A stretch of DNA of 64,000 nt, taken from Methylocystis sp. SC2. GTDB taxonomy: Bacteria; Pseudomonadota; Alphaproteobacteria; Rhizobiales; Beijerinckiaceae. The notes beneath the pieces were generated by a model. That model had not been told where the DNA came from, did no database searches, and worked only from the letters and a program-made list of their open reading frames with translations. Position 1 is the stretch's first letter. Each line of letters opens with the position of its first letter. The position numbers and the translations under genes are program-made. The stretch covers positions 3,256,501 to 3,320,500 of the forward strand of contig NC_018485.1 in NCBI RefSeq assembly GCF_000304315.1, written 5' to 3'. This document shows positions 9,769 to 19,409 of this stretch, in pieces.

Positions 9769-11004
9769 ATGAACGCAGTGGGCGTCGTGATTTGTCTGGC
9801 GATCGCCGCCTCGGCCGGCCTCGGCGTTTATCTGCGCATGCGGCAGATGGCGACGGTAGAGGCCCATCGCGATCAGGTGCCGGCGGATTTCGCCAACGAA
9901 GTCACGCTCGACGAGCATCGCCGCGCCGCCGAATATACGATCGCAAAAACAGAATTTTCTATCGCGGAAACGATTTTCGACGCCGCGGTTTGTATCGCGT
10001 GGCTGGCGCTGGGGCTCGCGCCGCTGTATGCGGCGATCGCCGCTTTCGTCGAACCTGGCCTCGTTCGCAGCGTTCTTTTCGTTCTCGTCTTCGGCGTGAT
10101 CGGCAGTTTGATCGACATGCCCTTCGCCGCGGCGCGCGCCTTCTGGCTCGAAGAAAAGTTCGGATTCAATCGGCTGACGCCGCGAAAGTTTCTCGTCGAC
10201 CAAGCAAAGTCCGGCGCGCTGGAGCTCGCCATTTCGACGCCCTTGCTGTTCGGCATGTTCTGGCTTCTGGGCGCCGCTCCCGACACATGGTGGGTGATCG
10301 CTTATGTGGTCTTCATCGTCATCGCGATCGCGATGACTGTGATCTATCCGACGGTCATCGCGCCGCTGTTTAACAAGTTTTCGCCGCTTGAAGACGGCGC
10401 CATGAAAAGGCGCATGGAGGCGCTGCTCGCCAGATGCGGCTTCGAGTCGAAAGGCCTTTTTGTGATGGACGCCTCAACGCGCTCCACGCATGGCAACGCT
10501 TATTTCAGCGGCTTCGGCAAAGCCAAGCGCATCGTCTTTTTCGACACGCTGCTCGAGAAACATTCGCCGGACGAGATCGAATCGATTCTCGCTCATGAAC
10601 TCGGCCACTTCAAATTCGGCCATGTGCGGCAGATGCTGATGCTGGCGGCCGCGATCGCCTTCGTCGGCTTCGCGGTGCTGTGGTGGGCCTTCGGCTCGGA
10701 TGTTTTCGCCGGCTGGTTTGGCTTGCCGAGCGACCCCGGCGTGGTGCTCGTCGCGCTGCTGCTTGCGCGAGAACCGATCTCGCATGTGCTCTCGCCCGTG
10801 CTCGCGTGGCGGTCGCGCCGGGCGGAGTTCGAAGCCGACGCCTTCGCCCGCGATATCGTCGGCAAGGAGCCGATGATCTCGGCGCTGACGCGACTGACGC
10901 GCGACAATCTCGCAACGCTGACGCCCGATCCGCTCTACGCGACCTTCTATTTCTCGCACCCGCCCGTGCCGGTGCGGGTCGCGCAATTGCGCGCCGCAGC
11001 ATAG
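9769..11004 (+). CDS. M48 family zinc metallopeptidase (Ste24-like)
   Basis: A 411-residue integral membrane protease of the Ste24/CAAX prenyl protease type, probably acting in membrane protein quality control. The zinc motif HELGH is at residues 276-280, with the third ligand in EFEADAFARD downstream. The N-terminal half has several hydrophobic helices and the family pattern KFGFNRLTPRKFLVD. The length matches Ste24-like proteins rather than the shorter HtpX. The ATG at 9769 follows GGGAGAGACGA. It lies alone between divergent and co-directional genes. Confidence 0.92.
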   Translation: MNAVGVVICLAIAASAGLGVYLRMRQMATVEAHRDQVPADFANEVTLDEHRRAAEYTIAKTEFSIAETIFDAAVCIAWLALGLAPLYAAIAAFVEPGLVRSVLFVLVFGVIGSLIDMPFAAARAFWLEEKFGFNRLTPRKFLVDQAKSGALELAISTPLLFGMFWLLGAAPDTWWVIAYVVFIVIAIAMTVIYPTVIAPLFNKFSPLEDGAMKRRMEALLARCGFESKGLFVMDASTRSTHGNAYFSGFGKAKRIVFFDTLLEKHSPDEIESILAHELGHFKFGHVRQMLMLAAAIAFVGFAVLWWAFGSDVFAGWFGLPSDPGVVLVALLLAREPISHVLSPVLAWRSRRAEFEADAFARDIVGKEPMISALTRLTRDNLATLTPDPLYATFYFSHPPVPVRVAQLRAAA

Positions 11005-11320
11005 CGGGCGCGAGGCCCGTCGGCGGCGGTTTCTTCGCAGGCGCAATCTTCTCACTGGAACCGACGACGGCGACAACGCCGCCGCGGTGAACGCGACCGC
11101 CTGTCGAGCGGCTCAGCTGGATGCGTCGCAGCGCGGTTGGCGAGAAGCCAATCGCGCAATGCGCTTACGGCGACTGCAGCGTCGATTTGGTCGGTTGATC
11201 TCCGGCGGATCGGCGCCCGTAAAGAGCAAGACGCGGAGCCGAGCTTGCCGACGGTCTACGCCCGTGCGAATGAAAGCATCGCCGTTGGCGATCGCCGAGG
11301 TGGAGGCAAGAGGTCGGAGC
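11005..11320. other. Intergenic, 316 bp
   Basis: Between the M48 peptidase and the molybdenum hydroxylase large subunit. The large-subunit frame is open back to 11087 but its sequence there looks non-coding (Arg-rich and unlike the family). The operon promoter should lie here; I could not pick out a convincing -35/-10 pair. Confidence 0.4.
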
Positions 11321-14095
11321 GTGAAGGCTTCTCGACGCGAGTTCGCCAAACTGGTCACCGCGAGCGGCATTGCGCTCAGCCTATCGCGTCTCGCCCTAGC
11401 CAATGAACCTGGATTCGCCGCGCGCGAGACGCTGCCCGGAAGACAGCGCTGGAATCCGGCCGCCACGGGCGCGGGTCGGATTGATGGAGTCGCCAAAGTC
11501 ACAGGGGCGAAGCTGTACGCGTCCGATTTCCGCGCCGCGGATCTCCCGGGATGGCCGGCGCATACCGCGCACGCCATGCTCATCCGGACGGCGAACGCCA
11601 CGCACATATATGAAGGCGTCGATCTCGCCCGCTTGAGCGGCGCGCTGAAGCCTTCCGTGGTCGTCACCGCGACGGATCTCGCGCGCATCGGCGCCCGCGT
11701 TCCCAAATTCTATTCCGGCGACCTGTTCTGCCCAGTGGGCAAGACGCCCCTGTATCTCGGTCAGCCGGCGGCTTTGTTGATCTATGAAAGCTTCGACGCA
11801 TTCGATCAGGCGCGGCTCGCGTTGCGCAATGAAACGCTCCTGAAATTCGGCGCCGAAACCGGCCCCGTCGTCGAGCGCGATTACGGCGCGTTCCGGTTCA
11901 CGCGCATCGCCGGCGCGACGCCCGACGCGCCCGACGTGTGCTCGCCGGTCAAGGATGGCTGGGTCAGTCCAGGGTTCTTTCAAGAAGGAGGCGGCCCAAT
12001 ATGGGCGCGGCTCCCCGTGCCGACGGGGGCCGCCTACGTTAAAACGGCGGACTACGGCGAACAGATCCGCGCCGAACTCGACGCCAACGCTCGAAGCCTT
12101 CTCGTTCTCGACCGCGAATTCGAGACTCAATCCGTTGATCCAATGTTTCTCGAGCCGGAATGTGGTCTCGCCTGGTATGACGCCGACCGCAAAAACCTGG
12201 AGCTCGTGCTCGGCGTGCAGTCGCCGTACGAGGCCGCAACTTCGGTTGCGACTCTGCTGGGCGAAGCGCGCGCCAACTTCAGGCCGGCGCATATCAACGC
12301 GCATTTCGCTTATATGGGGGGCGGATTTGGCGGGCGCGACCACACGCCGTTCCCGCTTTACGTCGCGCTGGCGGCGATGTTCCTTCCCCGTCGCCCCGTG
12401 CGGCTCGCCCAAGATCGCTATCAGCAATTCCAGGGGGGAGTTAAGCGGCATGCGTTCAAGATCCACACGCGCATCGGCGTCGATCGAGCGACAGGAAAAA
12501 TTTCCGCCTTCGCCGCCGACCATGTGCTGGATGGCGGCGGCCTCGCCAATTATTCAGCCAGTGTCGCGGCGGTTTCCGCCAACGCCGCGATAGGCATCTA
12601 TGACGTTCCGAAAGTCGACGTCACCACCGTCGCGCTGCATTCACGCGGCGTGACGGCGGGGTCGATGCGGGGCTATGGCACGCTGCAGACGCTGACGGCG
12701 CTGGAAGCGTTGATCGACGAGGCGGCGTCGACGCTGGCGATCGATCCGATCGAGTTCCGCCGACGCAACGCGCTGAAGACCGGCGGTCGAACAATGGCGG
12801 GGAACACGTATGACGTCGTCGTCCGTACGCCCGAGATCCTGGACCGACTGGAAAAGCATGCGATCTGGCGACGTCGCGCCGAAGAGAAAGCGCTTGGTCA
12901 GCGCGCAGGGAGGATTGTCGGCACGGGCGTGGCGTGCGTCACCAAGGATTATGGCAGTGGAGCCGACACTTCATTGTCGTCGGTGGCGATCGACCCGCAG
13001 GGTCGGATCTCAATCCACTGCGATCACGTCGAGATGGGGAACGGCATAGGGACGGCGCTCGCGAACCGGGTGGCGGCCCATCTCGGCGCCGTGGCCGACG
13101 AAGTCGCCGTCGCGGAAGTCGACGGCTTCTCGGCGCTGGGCCTCGTCACCTCCGGCGATCCTTACGCCATGGACCAGGCGACGCAGAACCTCCTACAGCG
13201 CGATCCGCGCTGGGTTCCGGCGATCAGTATGCCTACAACCGCCTCGATTGGCGCGCACGTCGGGACTCATTCGGCGTCTGAAGCGGCCCGCGTCATATAT
13301 CGGTTCGGCTTGTGGCCCGCGGCGCTCGAACTGTGGGGACTCGCGCCAACCGATCCGACAGCCGCGAAATGGGAGGCGGCGCGTTGGGAGCAGGGGCGGC
13401 TCGTGATGCCGGAGTTGAGATCCTTGCCGCTGTCGGAGATCGCCGCAAGGGCCCATGCGCGCAAAGGCGTGACGGCGGCGATGGCGCACAGCTTCTCGCG
13501 CTGGGCGTGGTCGAAAGCGACTTTCGTGATCGGCGGACAAGCGTGGACGGCCGAAATTGATGCGCTGGCGGTGCGAAAAGGCTCAGGAAAATTTGTTCGC
13601 TTAGATCGCGCCGACGTCAAATACCCGCCCACCGTGTTCAACCGGTTCGGGGCCTCCTACACGTCGCTGTGCGGCACGCTCGTCCGTGTCGAGATCGAGC
13701 GCGCCACCGGCGCCTTGCGCATCGACAGGGCATATACTGTCCTCGAATGCGGTCGCGCGCTGACGCCCGAAGTTGTTCTTGGCCAGGCGCAGGGCGGTTT
13801 CGCGATGGGCGTCGGCTACGCGCTGCTCGAATCGCTGCCGCTCTATGAAGATGGACCCGGCAACGGGCAGTGGAATCTCGGGCAATATCTGATCGCGCGC
13901 GGGTCGGACCTGCCTTTGCAGGGACTCGAGATCGAAGTGTTGCCGCCGCTGCCGAACGATCCGCCTAAGGGCATGGCTGAGGTCGTGATGATTCCCATTG
14001 TTCCGGCGTTGTTGAACGCGATCTTCGACGCAACGGGGCGTCGCTTCCACGCCTTGCCGGTGACTCAACACATGCTCAAGGGGGCGCTCGCGTGA
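11321..14095 (+). CDS. Molybdenum hydroxylase large subunit, Tat-exported (isoquinoline 1-oxidoreductase beta-like)
   Basis: The xanthine-dehydrogenase-family subunit that binds the molybdopterin cofactor, about 924 residues. The GTG at 11321 was chosen because AAGAGG lies upstream and it places a Tat signal (KASRREFAKLVTASG...) at the N-terminus; ATG 11270 is the alternative. Mo-site motifs are visible: MGGGFGGRD, AGSMRGYG and a C-terminal PPKGMAEV, where the Glu fits the catalytic position. Export, a separate 2Fe-2S subunit and a cytochrome c gene next door match the IorB-type group that oxidises N-heterocycles or aldehydes and passes electrons to a periplasmic cytochrome. The substrate is unknown. 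Confidence 0.85.
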   Translation: MKASRREFAKLVTASGIALSLSRLALANEPGFAARETLPGRQRWNPAATGAGRIDGVAKVTGAKLYASDFRAADLPGWPAHTAHAMLIRTANATHIYEGVDLARLSGALKPSVVVTATDLARIGARVPKFYSGDLFCPVGKTPLYLGQPAALLIYESFDAFDQARLALRNETLLKFGAETGPVVERDYGAFRFTRIAGATPDAPDVCSPVKDGWVSPGFFQEGGGPIWARLPVPTGAAYVKTADYGEQIRAELDANARSLLVLDREFETQSVDPMFLEPECGLAWYDADRKNLELVLGVQSPYEAATSVATLLGEARANFRPAHINAHFAYMGGGFGGRDHTPFPLYVALAAMFLPRRPVRLAQDRYQQFQGGVKRHAFKIHTRIGVDRATGKISAFAADHVLDGGGLANYSASVAAVSANAAIGIYDVPKVDVTTVALHSRGVTAGSMRGYGTLQTLTALEALIDEAASTLAIDPIEFRRRNALKTGGRTMAGNTYDVVVRTPEILDRLEKHAIWRRRAEEKALGQRAGRIVGTGVACVTKDYGSGADTSLSSVAIDPQGRISIHCDHVEMGNGIGTALANRVAAHLGAVADEVAVAEVDGFSALGLVTSGDPYAMDQATQNLLQRDPRWVPAISMPTTASIGAHVGTHSASEAARVIYRFGLWPAALELWGLAPTDPTAAKWEAARWEQGRLVMPELRSLPLSEIAARAHARKGVTAAMAHSFSRWAWSKATFVIGGQAWTAEIDALAVRKGSGKFVRLDRADVKYPPTVFNRFGASYTSLCGTLVRVEIERATGALRIDRAYTVLECGRALTPEVVLGQAQGGFAMGVGYALLESLPLYEDGPGNGQWNLGQYLIARGSDLPLQGLEIEVLPPLPNDPPKGMAEVVMIPIVPALLNAIFDATGRRFHALPVTQHMLKGALA

Positions 14096-14607
14096 CGACC
14101 GTGCGCATGAAGATCAATGGGCGCGCATATGGCCCGGTGACGGTGCGCGACGAACTGACCATGAATGATTTTTTGCGCGAGCGCCTTGGGCTCACCGGCA
14201 CAAAGTTTGGCTGCGGCGCCGGCCAGTGCCTCAGTTGCGCGGTGATCATCGACGATCCGGACGGGACGAGCCACACCAGCCCGACCTGCATCGTTCCGGC
14301 GACGAGCTTCGACGGGAAATCCATTCGGACCGTGGAAGGCCATGCGACGAATGGCGAGCTCACTGCGCTGCAAAAATCGTTCATCGACCATTTCGCGTTC
14401 CAATGCGGCTATTGCACTGCCGGCTTCCTGAACGAGGGGCAGGTTCTGCTCGAGCGTCTGGCGAAGACGCCGGTGGCGCGCGCCGATCTTGAGAAAACGA
14501 TCGCTGACGCGTTCGACGGACATTTGTGCCGATGCACGGGCTACATCAAATATCACGAGGCTGTGCGCGACGTCATTCTCGCCGATCCGGGACGATACCT
14601 GACGTAG
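14092..14607 (+). CDS. 2Fe-2S subunit of molybdenum hydroxylase (IorA-like)
   Basis: A 171-residue electron-transfer subunit. The plant-type ferredoxin cluster is bound by CGAGQCLSC plus the Cys in TSPTC; the second cluster is bound by CGYC and CRCTGY in the C-terminal four-helix domain. The GTG start overlaps the large-subunit stop by four bases, so the two are translationally coupled. It has no signal peptide and would be exported by riding with the Tat-bearing large subunit, as known for other heterodimeric molybdenum hydroxylases. Confidence 0.92.
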   Translation: MTTVRMKINGRAYGPVTVRDELTMNDFLRERLGLTGTKFGCGAGQCLSCAVIIDDPDGTSHTSPTCIVPATSFDGKSIRTVEGHATNGELTALQKSFIDHFAFQCGYCTAGFLNEGQVLLERLAKTPVARADLEKTIADAFDGHLCRCTGYIKYHEAVRDVILADPGRYLT

Positions 14608-14653
14608 CGAAACGGCGTTTCGCGTGAGTGCGGCGCAGGAGGGGGGACCGAAG

Positions 14654-15241
14654 ATGAAATTTGCGGTTCTCGCAGCCGTCGTGGGACTGACGACATGCGT
14701 GACGTGCGACAGCCGATCGGCGACGCTCGCGACTCCGGAATCATTCGCCGGCGTCGGCGACGCCGCGGCGCGGTCGGCGGCGTTGTTCACCGAGCTCGGC
14801 AAAGTCCTGACCAACCCGCGCTGCGTCAATTGTCATCCCGCCGGCGATCGTCCGCATCAGGGCGAACTGGGCCGGGTTCACCAGCCGCCGGTCGAGCGGG
14901 GACCGGATGGCCGAGGCCTCACGGCGATGCGCTGTCCGATCTGCCATCAGGACGCCAATTTTGACCCCGGCCGCGTTCCCGGTCACCACGAATGGCGTCT
15001 CGCGCCGCGTGAGATGGGCTGGGAAGGCAAAACGCTCGGTGAGATCTGTGCGCAGATCAAAGATCCCGCGCGCAATGGCGGCCGTTCGCTGGACGCGCTT
15101 GCGCGTCACATCGGCGGCGACACGCTCGTAGGCTGGGCTTGGGCGCCCGGATTTGGCCGACAGCCCGCGCCGGGAACGCAGAAGGAGGCGGGGGCGCTCG
15201 TCGAAGCTTGGATCAACACCGGGGCGGTATGCCCGAAATAG
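14654..15241 (+). CDS. Di-heme c-type cytochrome subunit of the hydroxylase
   Basis: A 195-residue secreted protein with an N-terminal signal ([15 protein letters not shown]...) and two heme c motifs, CVNCH and CPICH. It belongs with the cytochrome-like proteins annotated as an isoquinoline 1-oxidoreductase subunit. It probably takes electrons from the 2Fe-2S subunit in the periplasm. The signal contains a Cys (TTCVTC) but no clean lipobox. The ATG at 14654 follows a strong purine-rich site (GGAGGGGGGACC), 46 bp after the 2Fe-2S gene. Confidence 0.8.
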   Translation: MKFAVLAAVVGLTTCVTCDSRSATLATPESFAGVGDAAARSAALFTELGKVLTNPRCVNCHPAGDRPHQGELGRVHQPPVERGPDGRGLTAMRCPICHQDANFDPGRVPGHHEWRLAPREMGWEGKTLGEICAQIKDPARNGGRSLDALARHIGGDTLVGWAWAPGFGRQPAPGTQKEAGALVEAWINTGAVCPK

Positions 15242-15360
15242 CGGAGAATAAGCGAGCCCGGCGGGCCGGCGAGCCGATCCACGCGCGCCCCCGCATGGGC
15301 GTCGACGCAGTCGCCGGTCCGCGATGCGCTTTTGCCGTCCTCATCTCACTGGAGAGTCTC

Positions 15361-16473
15361 ATGATGCTCACCACGCTCGCGACAAGCCGTCTGCGCAAGC
15401 TGCTGTCGTCGGTTGTCGTCTTTGGATTGGCGGCTTCGCCCACATGCGCGACGGAGCCGCCAAGCTACTTCACAGGACTTGTCGGCGTCGAGACGGCCAG
15501 TCCCGCCGACATCGCCAACAAAAACATACTGCAGTTGAATACGACGATGTTCCAGCTGTATGGCGACGCCGCACAGATCTTCAAGAAGAACATCCTCGCC
15601 AAGCATCCGGTCATTCTCGGACTGTTTTCCGGCGCCGGCGGGCGATTTATCCTTTATCGTCCAGGCATGGCGCCGATCGAGGCGCCGCAGGCGCCGATCG
15701 TCTATCAATTGCTGAAATCGGTCGGCCACAGCACCATGGCGTTGGCCGAAGTCGTCGTTCCGTATCTGAACAGTCCCAAGGACACGACATGGCGCGGCGC
15801 ATTGGCGGCGTATAGGAGCCGCATGCAATCCGCGCTCGACACGCTTGACGCCAGCGGCATGCAAAAGGACTGGCGAACAAACAATCGAAGCATTCTGCGA
15901 AACAATATCGCGTTCATGGACGAGTGCCTGAAGAACAATACGATCTCAGCGGACGCTCTGCAAAAATTCACCAAGACGCAGTCGCCGCTGCTGAAGAAAA
16001 ATATCGCTTGGGCGGCGCAGACCCAGGTCGCTCATTGGATGGATGTCATCGGCGGCTGGAAAGAGATGCTCGGCGCCGACTGGGACAAAACCTATGCGGC
16101 CAGCAATACGATCTATGTCGCGCGCCAGAACAATGTCCTGTTCAGCGTGCTCGCGCAGTTCTTCGGGCCCGACGCCATCAATGATCGCTTGATGCTGATC
16201 GAGACAATCTCATTCACCACGACGCCTGACGATATGCTGGAGTCGCTGACGCGCATCATCGCCGACCGATCGGTGGGCGCCGCATTCTTCGGCGACTACC
16301 ATCTCATGGATTTCGAACTGATGGGCGGAGACGCGCGGCAAGCGATCATCGACGAAGACGCGAAGCGCAAGATGAATGTGGTGCTGCCGCCGCAAGTGCC
16401 GTTCGGCTCGCGTCAATGGCCGACGCTGATCACGCCGGGGCCCGGCGCGAAGAGCTTGAGCGATCTTCCGTGA
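15361..16473 (+). CDS. Secreted hypothetical protein, 370 aa
   Basis: Starts MMLTTLATSRLRKLLSS with a signal peptide cut near SPTCA-TEPPS. The mature part is largely helical and soluble, with no family motif I can identify. The ATG at 15361 is preceded by CTGGAGAG; an in-frame extension upstream overlaps the cytochrome gene and is not preferred. It lies between the cytochrome and the deacetylase in one tight series, so a role with the exported hydroxylase is likely but unproven. Confidence 0.7.
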   Translation: MMLTTLATSRLRKLLSSVVVFGLAASPTCATEPPSYFTGLVGVETASPADIANKNILQLNTTMFQLYGDAAQIFKKNILAKHPVILGLFSGAGGRFILYRPGMAPIEAPQAPIVYQLLKSVGHSTMALAEVVVPYLNSPKDTTWRGALAAYRSRMQSALDTLDASGMQKDWRTNNRSILRNNIAFMDECLKNNTISADALQKFTKTQSPLLKKNIAWAAQTQVAHWMDVIGGWKEMLGADWDKTYAASNTIYVARQNNVLFSVLAQFFGPDAINDRLMLIETISFTTTPDDMLESLTRIIADRSVGAAFFGDYHLMDFELMGGDARQAIIDEDAKRKMNVVLPPQVPFGSRQWPTLITPGPGAKSLSDLP

Positions 16474-17465
16474 ACCCGAGTCCCGCAGCCGCGATCACGG
16501 CGCGACATGCGTCTGAGTTTGGCCGTATCGTCGGAGTTGCGCTCTTTCTTGCCGTTCTGCTTCCTCTCGAGAGCGGCGCGCAAGATCGCATTGACCGCGT
16601 CACGGGTTTCGCGCGCGAAGCGATCCACACCGCCGCCTGGCCCGGCGGCAAAAAGGTCGCAGTCAGCTTCGCGTTCTTCGTGGAGGAGTTCGGCTTCGGC
16701 CAGGGTCCGATCTTCCGCCCGGATCTTGCGTCCCGAAAGCCCGACCTCGTCAACGAGGCTTTCCGCCAATACGCGATCGACTGGGGCGTCGTCCGCGTCG
16801 GCCGGCTGTTTCAAGAACTCAATGTGCCGCTCACCATCGTGGTGAATGCGGAGTTTTTCGGCACGCGCCCATCGGTCTGGAAGGAGTTGCGTTCGATGCT
16901 GCCGAACGCGCCGATCGTCGCGCATGGCATGAACAACACGAGCCGCCTGCTGCCGCTGCGGAGTGGGATCGCCGCGCAGAAGGCCTACATTCGCCGCACA
17001 TTGGATCTCATCGCCGCAGCTGTCGGCGTCAGGCCGACGGGCTGGTCGAGTCCGAGCGTCTACGCCAATCGCGACACGATGCGGGCGTTGGCCGCCGAGG
17101 GCGTCGCCTACACGCTCGACCAGATGGATTCGGATGTCGTTTCACGTTTGAAGACGCCGGAGGGCTCGCTCATCCTGCTGCCCTATCCGGCCGTAACCGT
17201 CGACATGGGGCAATATCTGGCGCGGATGAAAACGACCAGAGAGATCGAGGCGCTCTGGCTGGACTATGTATCCGAGCTGGTCCTTGAGGCTCGCGCCAAT
17301 CCGGCGCGAGACGCCACGACCGTGGTCATCGGAATTCATCCCTTTGTCGTCGGCACGCCTGACGGCGCCTTCGCGCTGCGGCGCGTTCTTTTGCGCCTCA
17401 AGGAAGACGACGCTGTATGGCTGGCCGACGCCGACGCCATTTTGAGGGCCGCTGGCCCGAGATGA
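16470..17465 (+). CDS. Polysaccharide deacetylase family protein (PuuE-like), exported
   Basis: A 331-residue protein with a NodB-homology fold. After a hydrophobic N-terminal segment (FGRIVGVALFLAVLLPL) the pattern VSFAFFVEEFG replaces the usual TFDD start and resembles allantoinase-type PuuE enzymes. Other visible elements are IVAHGMNN, GWSSPSVYAN and IGIHPFVVGTPDG. It probably hydrolyses a C-N bond; in a cluster with an N-heterocycle-type hydroxylase, ring opening is one possibility (inference). The GTG at 16470 overlaps the preceding stop by four bases. It is the last gene of the operon. Confidence 0.75.
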   Translation: MNPSPAAAITARHASEFGRIVGVALFLAVLLPLESGAQDRIDRVTGFAREAIHTAAWPGGKKVAVSFAFFVEEFGFGQGPIFRPDLASRKPDLVNEAFRQYAIDWGVVRVGRLFQELNVPLTIVVNAEFFGTRPSVWKELRSMLPNAPIVAHGMNNTSRLLPLRSGIAAQKAYIRRTLDLIAAAVGVRPTGWSSPSVYANRDTMRALAAEGVAYTLDQMDSDVVSRLKTPEGSLILLPYPAVTVDMGQYLARMKTTREIEALWLDYVSELVLEARANPARDATTVVIGIHPFVVGTPDGAFALRRVLLRLKEDDAVWLADADAILRAAGPR

Positions 17466-17607
17466 GCGAAGCTGTCGTTTCGGACGACCTTCACGCGCAT
17501 TCTCTCGCTCGATCCCGACCAATCGTCTGAAACAGGCCGCGACGCCGTTTGGCGCGCCGGTGGCGGCTTTTGGCGATTGACAGACTCTGAGCATGGCGCT
17601 AAACGAA

Positions 17608-17624
17608 ATGTTATAACATAACAT
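17608..17624 (+). promoter_or_regulatory. Zur box upstream of the zinc GTPase gene
   Basis: ATGTTAT-AAC-ATAACAT, a 7-3-7 perfect inverted repeat. The core TGTTATAACATAACA fits the alphaproteobacterial Zur consensus TGTTATANNATAACA. It lies 60 bp before the start of a COG0523 GTPase, a classic Zur target, so repression in the presence of zinc is expected. Confidence 0.88.
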
Positions 17625-17683
17625 ACTCATTCCTGATAGCTGGGCGTCGACATCCAGATTTCATCCGGTCCATGAGGAGCAGC

Positions 17684-18913
17684 ATGCACACGCCAACTAT
17701 CGACAATCGTCTGCCGACAACTGTGCTCTCCGGCTTTCTCGGCGCGGGGAAGACGACGCTGCTCAATCACATTCTCAACAATCGCAGCGGCAAGCGTGTC
17801 GCCGTCATCGTCAATGATATGAGCGAAGTGAACATCGACGCCGATCTCATTCGAGAGGGCGACGCCAATCTGTCGCGAACCGACGAGCAACTCGTCGAAA
17901 TGACCAATGGCTGCATCTGCTGTACTTTGCGCGACGATCTCCTGCGTGAAGTGAGAAAGCTTGCCGAAGAAGGCCGCTTCGACTATCTGCTGATTGAATC
18001 GACCGGCGTTTCTGAGCCGCTGCCCGTCGCTGCAACTTTCCATTTCCGCGAGGAAGACGGCGCATCGCTTGGAGATGTGGCGCGGCTTGACACGATGGTG
18101 ACGGTCGTCGACGCCGTCAATCTCCTTCGAGATTATTCGTCGAGCGATTTCCTGACTGATCGCGGCGAGTCGCTCGGGCCGGAAGATCAGCGGCCTCTCG
18201 TCAATCTGCTGGTCGAACAGATCGAATTTGCCGACGTCGTCGTTCTCAACAAGATCGACGCGGCAAGCATGAAGCAGATCGACGCGGCTCGAAGAATTAT
18301 CCGCTCCCTCAACCCGGAGGCGGATATCGTCGAAACGACGATGAGCGCCGCGCCTCTCGATCGCATTCTCGATACGAAGCGTTTCGATTACGAGAAGGCA
18401 GCGCAGCATCCGCTCTGGTTCAAGGAGTTGTATGGTTTTTCCGACCACAAGCCGGAAGCCGAACAATATGGCGTGCGCAGCTTCGTCTATCGCGAGCGCC
18501 GACCATTCCATCCCTTCAAGTTTCACAAATTCCTGAACTCTCCCTGGCCCGGGGTCATCCGCGCCAAAGGACATTTCTGGCAGGCGACGCGTCCCGAATG
18601 GGTCGGAGAACTCAGTCAGGCGGGCGCTCTCGTCCACAACGAAGCCATGGGAATTTGGTGGGCGGAGATTCCGCAGTCACAATGGCCGCAGGATCCCGCC
18701 TGGCGCGAGCATCTCGGCCGGAACTGGCACTCAGTTTATGGCGACCGGCGACAGGAGCTGGTTTTCATCGGCTCGGACATGGATGAAAAGGCCATTCGCG
18801 CCGCACTGGACGCCTGCCTCGTTGGCGATTCCAACGCGCGAGTGTTGCCATTAAAAGCGTGGAAGACTCTTCCCGATCCGTTTCCGAAATGGAAGCGCGG
18901 GGAAGCCGCGTGA
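17684..18913 (+). CDS. CobW/COG0523 GTP-binding protein, zinc-responsive (ZigA-like)
   Basis: A 409-residue G3E-family GTPase thought to deliver zinc to client proteins when zinc is scarce. Walker A is [12 protein letters not shown], the metal-binding CXCC motif is GCICC, Walker B lies in LLIESTG and the base-specificity motif is NKID. The C-terminal CobW_C domain follows ([15 protein letters not shown]), and the length fits the ZigA subgroup. The ATG at 17684 is chosen over 17672 because AGGAG sits five bases upstream of it. A Zur box precedes it and a DUF1826 fragment follows, the usual zinc-stress pairing. Confidence 0.93.
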   Translation: MHTPTIDNRLPTTVLSGFLGAGKTTLLNHILNNRSGKRVAVIVNDMSEVNIDADLIREGDANLSRTDEQLVEMTNGCICCTLRDDLLREVRKLAEEGRFDYLLIESTGVSEPLPVAATFHFREEDGASLGDVARLDTMVTVVDAVNLLRDYSSSDFLTDRGESLGPEDQRPLVNLLVEQIEFADVVVLNKIDAASMKQIDAARRIIRSLNPEADIVETTMSAAPLDRILDTKRFDYEKAAQHPLWFKELYGFSDHKPEAEQYGVRSFVYRERRPFHPFKFHKFLNSPWPGVIRAKGHFWQATRPEWVGELSQAGALVHNEAMGIWWAEIPQSQWPQDPAWREHLGRNWHSVYGDRRQELVFIGSDMDEKAIRAALDACLVGDSNARVLPLKAWKTLPDPFPKWKRGEAA

Positions 18914-18983
18914 TGCGCCAGCCGCCATCGCGCGCGCCGTTTCGCTTGCGCATCGCGCAGGCGACTCTCCATACTCCGTGTCC

Positions 18984-19409
18984 ATGCCGAAGGGCTTTTC
19001 TTCAGTCGTCGAGGGAGAGCAACCCCGCGTGTTACGGATGATCCGCCGTTCGGAGATAGATCTGGCGATCTGGCGCCGCGAACTGCCGGCGGCGCTCTCA
19101 TCCTGGCTCGACGCATGGCCGGTCGGCGAATGGCCAAATCTGCGGGACGTTCTGACGCCCGCTGAAATAGCGAGAACGCTGCGGCGACATTTCGATGGCG
19201 CAGGCATCGAGCATTGCGACGGCCGCGCGATGCTCATCGATGACGTGACGCAGCTCGCGACGCTTTATGCCCACGCCTTGCGCTTGACTCATGTCCAGCT
19301 CAGACTTGAGGGCTACTTCACCCGAACAAACGAGCGCGTCCCCTCAACGGTCAGCGAGCCGCCGGCTTCCGCAGCTCCTTACGAAGGCGCATCCATATCT
19401 GCGCCATGA
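18984..19409 (+). CDS. DUF1826 family protein, C-terminally truncated
   Basis: The first 110 or so residues resemble DUF1826, a family that often follows Zur-regulated COG0523 GTPases: IDLAIWRRELPAALSSWLDA and LIDDVTQLATLYAHAL, then VQLRLEG. The expected next block, with a conserved RFHVD-type motif, is missing. The frame runs on into unrelated residues and stops inside the convergent NADAR gene. I read this as a gene that lost its 3' half, probably non-functional. The start is uncertain (GTG 18978 or ATG 18984). It follows the GTPase by about 70 bp. Confidence 0.6.
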   Translation: MPKGFSSVVEGEQPRVLRMIRRSEIDLAIWRRELPAALSSWLDAWPVGEWPNLRDVLTPAEIARTLRRHFDGAGIEHCDGRAMLIDDVTQLATLYAHALRLTHVQLRLEGYFTRTNERVPSTVSEPPASAAPYEGASISAP

